A program made the translations under genes and the position numbers. The notes under the pieces were generated by a model. It searched no databases. It was not told the DNA's origin and was given only the letters and a program-made list of their open reading frames with translations. From Owenweeksia sp. (GTDB taxonomy: Bacteria; Bacteroidota; Bacteroidia; Flavobacteriales; Schleiferiaceae), in contig JANQHO010000003.1 in NCBI GenBank assembly GCA_028277105.1, forward strand, positions 1 to 41,974: a stretch of DNA of 41,974 nt. The letters run 5' to 3'. Of this stretch, positions 31,446 through 40,638 are shown piece by piece (position 1 is the first letter of the stretch; each line of letters opens with the position of its first letter).

Positions 31446-33113
31446 ATGACCGACATAGAAATAGCCCAAAGCGCCAGCCCTCTACACATAAGGGATATAG
31501 CTACCAAACTCAATATAGCGGAAGATCACCTGGAATACTACGGTTCCAATAAAGCCAAGCTACCACTTTCCTTAATTGATGAAGAAAAGGTAAAGCAAGC
31601 CAATCTGGTTTTGGTAACGGCCATTACACCCACCCCACCGGGAGAAGGCAAAACCACTACCTCCATTGGTTTGGGTGATGCCCTGAACCTGATCGGCAAA
31701 AGGACAGTAACAGTATTGCGCGAACCCAGTTTGGGCCCCGTATTCGGCATTAAAGGCGGGGCAGCCGGAGGCGGCTACAGCCAGGTCATCCCCATGGAAG
31801 ACATCAACCTGCATTTTACAGGTGATTTTAATGCGATTGAAAAAGCCAATAACCTTTTAGCTGCTTTGATTGATAATAACATTCAAAGCAAAACCAACAA
31901 ACTGGGGATAGACCCCCGTACCGTACTCTGGAAACGAGTGATGGACATGAACGACAGAGGTTTGCGCAACATTATTACGGGGCTGGGGGGTAAAGCAGGA
32001 GGCGTGCCGACAGAAACAGGTTTTAATATTACCGCTGCGAGTGAGGTAATGGCCATTTTGTGTATGAGCAGCAGCTTTGCCGATCTGCAGGAGCGCCTGG
32101 GCAATATTTATGTTGGTGATACCTATAGTGGAGAGCCGGTATTTGCCCGTCAGCTGAAGGCCCAGGGCGCTATGGCGGTGTTGCTGAAAGATGCCATTAA
32201 GCCTAACCTGGTGCAGACTTTGGAAGGGAACCCGGCTATAGTTCACGGTGGTCCCTTTGCCAATATTGCCCAGGGCACCAATACCATATTCGCCACCAAA
32301 ATGGGATTGAGCCTGGGCGATTATGTGGTAACCGAAGCTGGCTTTGGCGCTGATCTGGGAGCTGAGAAATTTCTGAATATCAAATGCCGGGCAGCCGGCC
32401 TGGCTCCTAAAGCAGTAGTCTTAGTAGCCACTATCCGGGCTTTGAAATACCACGGAGGACAAAGTTTGAATGATCTGACAACCGAAAATACAGCTGCCCT
32501 GAAGGCCGGTATGGGCAATCTTGAAAAGCATTTGGAAAGTATAAAGAGTTTTGGTTTGCCTCCGGTTGTGTCTATCAATGCCTTTAGCAGTGATACGGAG
32601 GCTGAGATCGAATTGTTGATGGAACATTGCCGCTCTTTAGGTGTACCGGTGGCCTTGAGCAAAGGCTGGGCAGAAGGTGGTAAGGGATGTGTTGATCTGG
32701 CGGAATTGGTGGTGGAAGCAACTGAGCAGGATCAGGCCGATTTTAAACCTCTTTACGCTCTTGAGGCCAGCATTGAAGAAAAAATGGCAGCTGTTGCCCG
32801 CACCGTTTATGGAGCTGATGGAGTGGAATTATCGTCCAAAGCCAAAAAACAATTAAAGCGTTTTAACGATCTGGGCTATGGTAAGCTTCCCGTGTGTATG
32901 GCCAAAACCCAGAAAAGCCTGAGTGATAATGAAAGGCTAACCGGTCGTCCCCAAGGATTTACCATCACCATCAGGGAATTTGAAATAGCAGCCGGGGCAG
33001 GTTTCATCATACCAATTGCCGGTAATATGTTGCGCATGCCCGGTTTACCGGCAGTACCTTCTTCCGAGAAGATCTCCATAGATGAAAAAGGCAATGTGAG
33101 CGGGTTGTTTTGA
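31446..33113 (+). CDS. fhs: Formate-tetrahydrofolate ligase
   Basis: 555 aa, full length for the family. It converts formate, ATP and THF to 10-formyl-THF for one-carbon metabolism. ATP-binding TPTPPGEGKTTTSIGLGDAL at about 61-80, followed by REPSLGPVFGIKGGAAGGGYSQVIPM and INLHFTGDFNAI, which are diagnostic. FGADLGAEKFLNIKCR and the C-terminal AGAGFIIPIAGNMLRMPGLP are also present. Monocistronic; divergent from the small-gene cluster at 29.6-31.3 kb. Confidence 0.97.
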   Translation: MTDIEIAQSASPLHIRDIATKLNIAEDHLEYYGSNKAKLPLSLIDEEKVKQANLVLVTAITPTPPGEGKTTTSIGLGDALNLIGKRTVTVLREPSLGPVFGIKGGAAGGGYSQVIPMEDINLHFTGDFNAIEKANNLLAALIDNNIQSKTNKLGIDPRTVLWKRVMDMNDRGLRNIITGLGGKAGGVPTETGFNITAASEVMAILCMSSSFADLQERLGNIYVGDTYSGEPVFARQLKAQGAMAVLLKDAIKPNLVQTLEGNPAIVHGGPFANIAQGTNTIFATKMGLSLGDYVVTEAGFGADLGAEKFLNIKCRAAGLAPKAVVLVATIRALKYHGGQSLNDLTTENTAALKAGMGNLEKHLESIKSFGLPPVVSINAFSSDTEAEIELLMEHCRSLGVPVALSKGWAEGGKGCVDLAELVVEATEQDQADFKPLYALEASIEEKMAAVARTVYGADGVELSSKAKKQLKRFNDLGYGKLPVCMAKTQKSLSDNERLTGRPQGFTITIREFEIAAGAGFIIPIAGNMLRMPGLPAVPSSEKISIDEKGNVSGLF

Positions 33114-33193
33114 ATCGTATTATTTGTCGGCAATTTTGGTAAAAGAGGTATACGTTTCATTCCTCCCATTACAGCAAATGCAATGCTCTTTAT

Positions 33194-33221
33194 TTTGAAA
33201 ATGGATAATTCTTTAAGTTTG
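33194..33221 (+). promoter_or_regulatory. Candidate promoter of the 33242 lipoprotein gene
   Basis: TTTG at 33194-33197 and TAAGTTTG at 33214-33221 with a 16-bp spacer, 20 bp upstream of the ATG. The -7 box is exact and the spacer one base shorter than usual. Confidence 0.5.
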
Positions 33222-33241
33222 AAAATCAAAACAGAACTACT

Positions 33242-34351
33242 ATGAAATTATATGCTATCCCTTTTCTCGCATTAGCCCTGGCTGTTTTTAGCGGGTGTTC
33301 CAAAGATGACGATTCAGGTTCAAAAGGAGACCAGCCTTCAGGACCACCTGTACTTGACGAGGGCAGGACATGCCTGCAATTTGATATTGATGGGACTACA
33401 TGGTATGCTCATACCTTTAATGGTACGGTAACGGGAGATGATTTGAGTATACAAGCAGCAGACGATAAAAATCAAACCTTTGAACTGTCTTTAAGTAAAT
33501 TACCAGGAGGGATTACCACTATTCCGGTAGGTGCTAATGCAGGATTTTTGAAATTTACCAACACCACTGGCGAACTGTTTGATACCCAAATAGGCGGGGC
33601 AGGTAATGTTTTAATAGATCGCTGGGACAAAGAGCGGGTAGAATGCCGTTTTTTATTTCCCGCAGTGCAAAGCCTGGGAAATAATTTTGTAGAGTTGGCT
33701 AACGGTAAATTTCGATTTGATCTGCCGGTTAATGTGAATTTAGAGGTAGAAAACCTCAAAGGCCCATTTGAAAGCTATGTTTTTATAGACCGTCCTTTTA
33801 TGAGAGTAAATGGTTATAGCGACTATTTTTCGGGACCAGAAAGCGATTATGATCTTGAAGTGACAACAACAACAGGAGGGAAGCTGGCTGCAGATAAAAT
33901 CAATTTTGACGGACAGGCCGGAACGAATTTTTATTTTGACCTGGACTTCTCGGGCTTTAACCGTGTAGTTTCCAATGAAAAATTAAAGGTAGAACTGAGG
34001 AGGAAAGGAAGCATTGTTGATATGAAGGAACAAACCTTTGATGTATTACCTGTATTTGGAACTTACAGGCTGCAGGCACTGTCCGGAGCTCAGCCCAGTA
34101 ATGCAACTATTACTATATCACCGCTTACAAATCCTAACCGCCCTAACGATGCTTATGAGATAAGCGGTTTAACCAACCAAACTTTGACTTTCGTTATCGA
34201 AAGCCCGTCCGGAACTATAGAAAATTACGATTCATTTACTTTTAACGGTAGTCCGGTAAACAATATTTACATTTACGATGATAATGCGACTACCCTGCAT
34301 ATAGCTATCCACAATGGCAATGCAAATTTTTATGAGTTGATAAGGCAATGA
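33242..34351 (+). CDS. Lipoprotein of unknown function
   Basis: 369 aa. Lipobox AVFSGC (Cys about 19) followed by the acidic SKDDDSGSKGDQPSG tether, a Bacteroidota surface-export-like pattern. The body appears as successive beta-sandwich modules (CLQFDIDGTTWYAHTFNG, GGITTIPVGANAGFLKFTNTTGE, FELSLSKL) without a recognised catalytic motif. It follows fhs by 128 bp with its own promoter. Possibly a cell-surface binding protein. Confidence 0.65.
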   Translation: MKLYAIPFLALALAVFSGCSKDDDSGSKGDQPSGPPVLDEGRTCLQFDIDGTTWYAHTFNGTVTGDDLSIQAADDKNQTFELSLSKLPGGITTIPVGANAGFLKFTNTTGELFDTQIGGAGNVLIDRWDKERVECRFLFPAVQSLGNNFVELANGKFRFDLPVNVNLEVENLKGPFESYVFIDRPFMRVNGYSDYFSGPESDYDLEVTTTTGGKLAADKINFDGQAGTNFYFDLDFSGFNRVVSNEKLKVELRRKGSIVDMKEQTFDVLPVFGTYRLQALSGAQPSNATITISPLTNPNRPNDAYEISGLTNQTLTFVIESPSGTIENYDSFTFNGSPVNNIYIYDDNATTLHIAIHNGNANFYELIRQ

Positions 34352-34373
34352 TTTTATTAGTTGTAATCAGCTA

Positions 34374-34985
34374 TTATTGAATTTGAAAAATCGTTGAGGT
34401 TTCAATGGTACTGTCGTTTACCGTAGTGGCTTCACATTGACCTAAAAGCTCAAAGGGAACGAAATTGATGAATTCTTTGAGGTTAGTAAAGTACTCGGTG
34501 CCATACTTCTGACTGCCTTTGTAAAATACCTGGTTTATCAACAGGTATTTGCCTTTGAACTCATTTTTCATAAGCTCAAAAAGGGAGTTTAAGTCCGGCA
34601 AAATGTACCAGATGATCTCAGCGAACATAATACAATCGTATTCTTTGTATTGCCTCAGGTCTTTGGTGATATCGGCTACTTCAAAATCCAGACGGGGGAA
34701 TAGCTCCCGGGCTTTGGCAATAGCTGTTTCAGAAACATCAACACTTTTAGGGATAATACCGGTTTCTTTATGGATCCAGTCGGCATAATAGCCTAAGCCA
34801 CAACCACACTCCAGAACACTGCGAACATTGAAATTTTCCAGGTGGATAATACCGGCCATCCGTGAATATTTGTTGGGTTGGATGGATTGGGTCCAGGGGT
34901 CTTCACAATCGCGGTACATAGACTCAAATTCCCCTATAAACTTTCCGTCTTTGATCACGTAATCGTGATATGATTTTTCACTCAT
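34374..34985 (-). CDS. Class I SAM-dependent methyltransferase
   Basis: 203 aa. Motif I is VLECGCGLGYYADWI (about 58-72), followed by the acidic SVDVSETAIAKARELF region (motif II), FEVADITKDLRQY and the post-motif YDCIMFAEIIWYI. The MASMAG-like SRMAGIIHLENFNV lead-in is typical of small-molecule methyltransferases. The substrate is unknown. It lies between the convergent lipoprotein gene (22 bp) and LysE on the same strand. Confidence 0.8.
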   Translation of the reverse strand: MSEKSYHDYVIKDGKFIGEFESMYRDCEDPWTQSIQPNKYSRMAGIIHLENFNVRSVLECGCGLGYYADWIHKETGIIPKSVDVSETAIAKARELFPRLDFEVADITKDLRQYKEYDCIMFAEIIWYILPDLNSLFELMKNEFKGKYLLINQVFYKGSQKYGTEYFTNLKEFINFVPFELLGQCEATTVNDSTIETSTIFQIQ

Positions 34986-35071
34986 TATTAGATATTCTTC
35001 TATGGATTGGTTTCCGAAGTGGAAAGTACGGAATTCTAAAATTATTTATGCCGGTTCCGTTACAGTAGCGC

Positions 35072-35699
35072 CTATAAAAAGATCAGCTTTCCCAATTGTG
35101 CCAGGCCAATGACAACCAGCAGCAGGCTTATCCCTTTGTTGATCTTGGTAGTTATGTTGTTAGCCCTGGCAACTATTCTTTTACTGAGCTGCATATAAAC
35201 CCACAAGGCTGCTATTTTACCTGTAAAAACACCGAGGAAGAAAAGTACTACCAGATGCAGAAGGCCCATTATCAGCTCGATATTGGTATTGGCTGTAAGG
35301 TAAGCAAAGGCCACCAGCCAAAAAACCAATATCAGGCGGATTAAGGACAGAAAGTAGAAGCCCATTCAGAAATCCCCGGTTCTTTTTAGGGGTTTTAGGC
35401 TGAGCAGAATCGGTTTTTTTGAAAAAGAGAAAAAGTCCGGCCAGGATCAAGAGAATAGCGATGGTGTATTGAATGAAAACGTTCTCCTGAATATATTGCT
35501 GCACCGTCATGGTGCAGTGAAGGGCAAAATAAGAGAGGATGATCTCACCCATAGCAGCAGTTAAAATTATGGGTAGGGCAAAGGAGGCTCCCCGGTTTAG
35601 AGTGGTATATACTACAGATAGGTTAACGGCTCCGGGAGGTAGAGCCCCTATAAAAGCAGCGGCAAAGCCGGCCAGGAGATAGATAAAATAATCCATCAA
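35072..35699 (-). pseudogene. LysE family amino-acid exporter, frameshifted
   Basis: The first frame (35699 to 35217) begins MMDYFIYLLAGFAAAFIGALPPGAVNLSVV, the LysE/RhtB signature, and runs through FLNGLLLSVLNP before losing hydrophobic character. The next frame resumes with LILVFWLVAFAYLTANTNIEL and the last helices to 35072. Deleting one C in the CCGCC at 35335-35339 joins them into about 208 aa, the normal size for the family with six TM helices. So the gene is whole except for one base: a recent mutation or consensus error. Confidence 0.85.
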
Positions 35700-35799
35700 T
35701 AACTAGTTGATACTTAAAAGTAAGAAATGCCATCCAATTATAGTGTCTTTAGCAAACTGTGGGCATTTTGAATTTGTATTGCCGCATCTGACCTGTTAT

Positions 35800-35832
35800 A
35801 AAAAAAAAGCAACTGCATAACACAGTTGCTTT
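35800..35832 (-). terminator. Intrinsic terminator of the T9SS gene at 35855-36850
   Basis: The minus strand reads AAAGCAACTG, loop TGTTATG, CAGTTGCTTT, then a run of T (complement of A 35800-35808). 10-bp perfect stem (35806-35815 with 35823-35832), 23 bp after the stop codon. Confidence 0.88.
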
Positions 35833-35854
35833 CATCACTTGAGTTTTTTCTTTT

Positions 35855-36850
35855 TTACTCAATAATCAGTTTTTCAGTATAGGTTTTACCCTGGGTTGCA
35901 TACTGTAGGAGGTACATTCCTTTTTCAAGATCAGAGATATCCAATTTTTGACCTGTCAACTCAGCGCTGAGCACAGCTTTACCATCCAGACTGTAAATGC
36001 TTACGGAAGTAATATCGTTGGCATTATTAAAAGTTATGAAATCAGAGGCCGGATTAGGATAAAAAGAATAGCTATAATCGAATTCTGGTAAACCTATTCC
36101 ACCTGTAACGAGATCTGATTGATCAATATAAGTTGCAGCAGTAAAGTTCAGAATACCATTGAGATAAGAAATTGTATATGAGGCAATACGACTTTTAGTA
36201 GAAGCATTATACCACATATATATAGTATCTGTAGCAGTTCCAATAGGGGTACTCATAAAAGAAAGATCAGTGTTGGTTACTACTCTTATTCTCAGAACAT
36301 TTTGAACAGTAGTATAGGGTAAAATCAGGTTTCCGTAGCCATCTGCTTCAATATCTACAGTTCCATCTGCATCCATACTAGAAGTAACAGCAAGGTTTTC
36401 ATTGGTTCCTGAAAAAGTTTCACTAAAGGTATTGCCATAAGTGATAGGAAACTTCATTAGTTCTCGTGGATTAGTATAAGTAACCCTTAATACGTTGGGC
36501 TGATAATTGCCAACAATAGTCAAATCAGAATTGCTGGTTGAGTAATAATTTTCTGTGGTAGCCCCTCCCTGGGTAGTTGCTCCTACAATGTCAGCTAAGG
36601 GAAACGAGGACGGATCTAAGGCATTAGCGGGATCTATATAGTCTATAGTTATAAGAGAGCCGGCTAAACCCGAAAAATCCCAGTTGGCATTAGCACCACC
36701 CTGGCTTATATTTAAGCTTGGAGAACTTACCGCATAATAGTCATACGAAGAACCTATGGAAGGAATATGGGTTGAGCTGTTAAGGGTAATTTGAGCGTGC
36801 AGCCCCGTTAAAGCTATAATACAACTAAAAGTGAGTAAAGTTTTTTTCAT
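35855..36850 (-). CDS. Secreted protein with T9SS type A sorting domain
   Basis: 331 aa. Signal peptide MKKTLLTFSCIIALTGLHAQ, a beta-rich body (about 20-245; SSYDYYAVSSPSLNISQGGANANWDFSGL) and a C-terminal sorting domain (about 255-331: YSFYPNPASDFITFNNANDI, VSIYSLDGKAVLSAEL, LEKGMYLLQYATQGKTYTEKLIIE), which directs the protein through the type IX secretion system. The YPNPASD motif is diagnostic. The body is unassigned. Its own terminator follows and a possible promoter precedes it. Confidence 0.9.
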   Translation of the reverse strand: MKKTLLTFSCIIALTGLHAQITLNSSTHIPSIGSSYDYYAVSSPSLNISQGGANANWDFSGLAGSLITIDYIDPANALDPSSFPLADIVGATTQGGATTENYYSTSNSDLTIVGNYQPNVLRVTYTNPRELMKFPITYGNTFSETFSGTNENLAVTSSMDADGTVDIEADGYGNLILPYTTVQNVLRIRVVTNTDLSFMSTPIGTATDTIYMWYNASTKSRIASYTISYLNGILNFTAATYIDQSDLVTGGIGLPEFDYSYSFYPNPASDFITFNNANDITSVSIYSLDGKAVLSAELTGQKLDISDLEKGMYLLQYATQGKTYTEKLIIE

Positions 36851-36900
36851 ACTAGTAAGTTTAAATTAATTACAAAAAGATAAAGTTTGATTTGCTAATA

Positions 36901-36927
36901 TAAAGGTAGAAGGGATAAGTAAACCAA
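36901..36927 (-). promoter_or_regulatory. Possible promoter of the 36850 T9SS gene
   Basis: Minus strand TTG (36927-36925), 16-bp spacer, TACCTTTA (36908-36901): one mismatch to TAnnTTTG, about 50 bp upstream of the ATG. Confidence 0.35.
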
Positions 36928-36969
36928 GTAATGGATAAATGAGCGATTTTAATGTATAAATGAATTAGA

Positions 36970-37682
36970 TCATTCATTTTCATAATTATAAAACTCTTCC
37001 CCCACAGGTTCAAAGCTGATGTATTCCATACACAGCTTTTTTATATCGGGCGTGAAATCAGAACCCTTGAAACCATGTTCGGATATAAGATATATAGCTT
37101 CAAACTGATACAGCTCGGTATTTTTGCCCCACGACTGTTCCTCAAAATGAATTTCTAAATCCTCGGTAACGGTTACTTCCCGGGCAACGTTGCCGTTTGG
37201 ATTACCTCCTACATCTCCGTCTGAGAAAAACCAACGTTTTATATGGCCTTTAAGATCCACTATGACCATAATACCATGACTGTGCCCCAGCCTATATCCT
37301 GGTAAACGTGAAGGTGAACCAGGTAATGGTCGCTGTTTTTTATAACAGCCATAATGGCTACTTCCGTGATGTCTTCAAACTTATAGGCGCAGTCCCATTC
37401 TTTATCACAGTCCATATTGCCGAATGCCGTGCCTCCATAAGGGTTTATCCTAAAGGGCATCGTGTTGAAGAAGACATTCATAAAGAAAATACTGTCTGCT
37501 CCATACAGTATTTTTCGCTCCTTGTAATAGCTGCGATCCTGGTTAAGGGTATGGTATGGCAGCACAGCTGTTTTAGCCCCTTTAATAATACTGCCAAAAC
37601 GGGTTTGACCGTAAGTTGGATTCCAATATAACAGAGAAAATATACAGGCAATAGCCCAAACGTTTTTTGATATTTTGTACAT
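36970..37682 (-). pseudogene. Secreted protein of unknown function, frameshifted
   Basis: The first frame (37682 to 37260, 140 aa) has a signal peptide (MYKISKNVWAIACIFSLLYW) and stops at GTVMVLWS. A second frame overlaps it by 10 bp and continues for 99 aa (MVIVDLKGHIKRWFFSDGDV, then GGNPNGNVAREVTVTEDLE). Adding one G to the G4 run (plus-strand C4 at 37285-37288) gives a smooth join, HVYQDIGWGHSHGIMVIVD. The combined protein would be about 237 aa. No family recognised. Confidence 0.6.
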
Positions 37683-37728
37683 ACGAGAAACTTAACAGAC
37701 AATAATATTAAGCAATTATTGGTGTAAA

Positions 37729-38169
37729 TTATTCGACAGAAGTTAACTGTTTAAGGTCTGGCTCCATCCAGTTATGGCGTGCTTTAACAGAAAATAAGCA
37801 CTTCTTACTGTAATATGTAAGGGGATAACTGCTGGAGCTGAGTTCAGAGGAAATGAACTCATTACACACCTGATTTAATGACAGCTGTTTATTGCGGTTT
37901 AGAAATTGCCTGGCTACCAAAAGCCAAAAGCGGGTAATGGTTTCGTGGTAACCTTCATAATCGGTATTAGGGGTGCCAACAGATTCATTGTGCCAGGTAA
38001 TGTTTTCTCTTACCAGTTTAAGGGCAGTTTTATTATCATAATTATGGCAGTACCATATGGCTACAGCCAAATGAGCCTCATGCGTCCACTCAGATTTAGG
38101 TAACTTTCTGGCTTCAAACCTTGCAATCAGAGATATGAATTCCTTTTCGTTAAAATATTCTCTTGCCAT
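37729..38169 (-). CDS. Conserved protein of unknown function
   Basis: 146 aa, soluble, no signal. FEARKLPKSEWTHEAHLAVAIWYCHNY, then NESVGTPNTDYEGYHETITRFWL, are motifs I recall from an uncharacterised family found in several phyla (conserved His in WTHEAHL and GYHETIT could be functional). All-helical prediction. It stands alone, 47 bp upstream of the split secreted gene. Confidence 0.6.
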   Translation of the reverse strand: MAREYFNEKEFISLIARFEARKLPKSEWTHEAHLAVAIWYCHNYDNKTALKLVRENITWHNESVGTPNTDYEGYHETITRFWLLVARQFLNRNKQLSLNQVCNEFISSELSSSSYPLTYYSKKCLFSVKARHNWMEPDLKQLTSVE

Positions 38170-38225
38170 ACCCTAAAAATATGGAGTATATTTTCAAGGT
38201 TGACCTGAGATAATATATACTTTAA

Positions 38226-39002
38226 TTAAGGATTCATAATAATAGGCTGATTTCCACTGCCAATAATCAGTTTGGCATTGGGCGAGCTTGAGAGTTCCCG
38301 GTATGCCTCAATGGTTTTATATTGGATTATTTCAGGGGTTAAACCTTCAGAAATAATGCGGTTAGCATCGCTTATACCCTCGGCTTCTATTTTTCTGCGG
38401 TTAGCCTCCTGTCTTTCTTTCTGCAAAACGAACTCCATGCGTTGGGCTTCCTGTTCGGCCTGTAATTTTTCCTCAATAGCCTGATACAGTCCGGGAGGCA
38501 ACTGAATGCTTTTCATCAAAACGGCTTCAATCATAAACCCCCGGTCGCCTAACAATTTCATCATTTTATCTTTTATTTCATTTTCTATGCCCAAACGGTT
38601 GCCGGTATGCATGTCTTTGGCCATAAACTGAGCGGTAACGTCTGCCGCAGCAGCCCTGAAAACGGGCAGAATAACAATACTTTCATAATCCTGGCCGATA
38701 TTGCCAATTATTGAAGTGGCTTTGGATTGTTCTACATGGTAAAGAATGGAAATTTCAGCTTTTACATTTAAACCCTCTTTGGAAGGGAGGTCCAGGTTCA
38801 CTTCAAGGTTTTGGGTACGAACCGGAACAGTAATTATCCTCGAAACAAAGGGGTTATAAAGACGGGCCCCGGCTTGCAGATTTTTATTGTCTATTTTACC
38901 GAGGGTTCTTTTAACACCTACGGTTCCCTGTCTGATGGTTTTACAACTGCTGAGGCTAAAGGCTAAAAAAAGTGAGAAGATAAAAAGATGGTATGCTTTC
39001 AT
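38226..39002 (-). CDS. SPFH/prohibitin-family lipoprotein
   Basis: 258 aa. N-terminal signal with lipobox SLSSC (Cys about 20), then the SPFH/band-7 domain (about 20-190: QGTVGVKRTLGKIDNKNLQAG, VPVRTQNLEVNLDLPSKEGL, RAAAADVTAQF) and a coiled coil (about 170-225: AIEEKLQAEQEAQRMEFVLQKER). SPFH proteins form membrane-associated rings that protect or organise membrane proteins. Anchoring by a lipid instead of a TM helix would place it in the periplasm. Confidence 0.85.
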   Translation of the reverse strand: MKAYHLFIFSLFLAFSLSSCKTIRQGTVGVKRTLGKIDNKNLQAGARLYNPFVSRIITVPVRTQNLEVNLDLPSKEGLNVKAEISILYHVEQSKATSIIGNIGQDYESIVILPVFRAAAADVTAQFMAKDMHTGNRLGIENEIKDKMMKLLGDRGFMIEAVLMKSIQLPPGLYQAIEEKLQAEQEAQRMEFVLQKERQEANRRKIEAEGISDANRIISEGLTPEIIQYKTIEAYRELSSSPNAKLIIGSGNQPIIMNP

Positions 39003-39106
39003 AATCCGGGGTTTTAGAGGTTATTAATACTATGAACACAAAACATATATCAATATCTGATCCAGAAAAAAACTTTATAAATAAACCTTATTAAACCCGG
39101 AAAGTT

Positions 39107-39469
39107 TTAGGCTCCCTGCGAATCAGCTATTAAAAGGCCGGTGTAGAAGGCTGCAATGGTAAGCCATATGATTTGCGGGATCATCAATCTGGAGGCTACA
39201 AGTGATAGATCCTTAAGTGTTAACGCATAGATCACCGTGACAATTAGAGTAATGATATTGCCTATTTCCCCTACCAGAAGGTTTTTAAAGAAAGCAGTAT
39301 AAAGCGGGTAAAGCCATACAATGATGAGCAAAAAGATACCCCAATAAAAATATTTATTTTGATAACCCTGCAGCCGGTAGATCATCACCAAAACCCAGAT
39401 CATAACAGTCGTAAGTGCGATCCAAACCGGTCCGGCAGCGTATTCTATCCAATTGAGATAACTCAACAT
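39107..39469 (-). CDS. TspO/MBR-like membrane protein
   Basis: 120 aa from the ATG at 39469 (the longer ORF to 39550 overlaps the phosphoesterase gene). About four to five TM helices: AGPVWIALTTVMIWVLVMIYRL, YFYWGIFLLIIVWLYPLYTAFF, IGNIITLIVTVIYALTL, and MIPQIIWLTIAAFYTGLLI. The spacing and the AAGPVW start resemble TspO/MBR tryptophan-rich sensors, but the protein is short and lacks several conserved Trp, so the assignment is tentative. Confidence 0.4.
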   Translation of the reverse strand: MLSYLNWIEYAAGPVWIALTTVMIWVLVMIYRLQGYQNKYFYWGIFLLIIVWLYPLYTAFFKNLLVGEIGNIITLIVTVIYALTLKDLSLVASRLMIPQIIWLTIAAFYTGLLIADSQGA

Positions 39470-39510
39470 TTTCTTGACACTCACCCCATAAAAATAAATT
39501 TTCTTTAAAA

Positions 39511-40638
39511 CTATTGACAACTCATATAGGGATTGGTATTTTTCTCCCAACTCAAAATAGTACTATCCCTTACAGTAGTAGGGCTGCCGGGCATGGCCTG
39601 GTAATAGGGATTCCCTTTATCAAAACCTTTGGAGATCAGCTCTACTTCGCCATTACTCCAGATGTTGATGTGGCTATAGCCGAAAAAGGTGGCAGGACCT
39701 TCGCTACCCCCATTGCCGGCTATGATCTGATAGGTGCCTGTATCATTGGGTTGCATCCGCTGGTAGTCGTGTACATGGGCTGAGAGCATGGCTACTACCC
39801 GTGATTCTTCCAGTTTTGGCCATAAGACGGGGCCTTCCGGTAAACCATCGTGACCTGTTTCGCCCTGACAGTTTATGTAATAGGGTTTGTGGCCTAATAC
39901 AAAAACGTGATCAATAGAAGGATCTTTTTGGTATTCCTGTACTTTGTTAATAATCCAGGGAGTTGGGATCTGCCCTTCTAGCCCCCAGGGATTTTGTTGG
40001 GTAGGGGCATTGTAGGTATCGGTGTTCATTACCACAAAGCCTATGTTGGCACGGGTAAAGGCAAAAGTCATTTGGTTGTTTACACTGTCAGGGCTTTTTA
40101 CATGTTCCCGGTCTGCCGGCATATAAGGAGCCATGTACTGCATCCATATCTGAGTGGCACCTTTAAGTGGCCATTCATCATGACCAGGTACATTGTGATC
40201 TGCCCAATACAACATTTCATGGTTACCGGGTACAGCTACCAATTCAATACCCGACTGGCTGATATTGCTGAAAGCAGTATCCTTATATTGTTGAACCCAG
40301 GCACTGAGCTGGCTGTTTAAAAGCTGCGTAGTAGATTCGGCATAAACCAAATCACCCAAAAAGAAAAACAATTCAGGCTTGCGTTTTAAAACAGAAACCT
40401 CTTTAAAAATGTGTTGCAGCACAGCTATATTGGCTGATGAGGTATTAGTAGCAGCCTTATTGGTTTGGTCGGAGCGTTCTACCCGGTTACAGCCTACAAA
40501 TACAAAATTATAGATGATGGAATCCTGAATGGCTTTTTCAAACTGGGTCTCTGCCCTGGTTTCAACTTCTTTTTTACTATTACCTCTATAGGCAATAACT
40601 CCCAGCAGAAGCAGGGAAATGTATAGGACGGTTTTCAT
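39511..40638 (-). CDS. Calcineurin-like metallophosphoesterase, exported
   Basis: 375 aa. Short hydrophobic N-terminus (MKTVLYISLLLLGVIAYRGN), probably a signal or anchor. Motifs: ELFFFLGDLVYAES (GDxxY), AVPGNHEMLYW (GNHE), FVLGHKPYYIN (GH) and MLSAHVHDYQRM (GHxH-like). The usual first DxH motif is replaced by VFVGCNRVERSDQ, so the first metal site may differ. Probably a periplasmic purple-acid-phosphatase-like phosphoesterase; the substrate is unknown. Confidence 0.8.
   Translation of the reverse strand: MKTVLYISLLLLGVIAYRGNSKKEVETRAETQFEKAIQDSIIYNFVFVGCNRVERSDQTNKAATNTSSANIAVLQHIFKEVSVLKRKPELFFFLGDLVYAESTTQLLNSQLSAWVQQYKDTAFSNISQSGIELVAVPGNHEMLYWADHNVPGHDEWPLKGATQIWMQYMAPYMPADREHVKSPDSVNNQMTFAFTRANIGFVVMNTDTYNAPTQQNPWGLEGQIPTPWIINKVQEYQKDPSIDHVFVLGHKPYYINCQGETGHDGLPEGPVLWPKLEESRVVAMLSAHVHDYQRMQPNDTGTYQIIAGNGGSEGPATFFGYSHINIWSNGEVELISKGFDKGNPYYQAMPGSPTTVRDSTILSWEKNTNPYMSCQ

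Noticed and set aside
31857-32246. 129-aa minus-strand ORF inside fhs
   Set aside because: Shadow of formate-tetrahydrofolate ligase, which explains the base composition.
39470-39550. N-terminal extension of the TspO-like ORF
   Set aside because: It overlaps the end of the metallophosphoesterase gene and is not hydrophobic; the ATG at 39469 is better.
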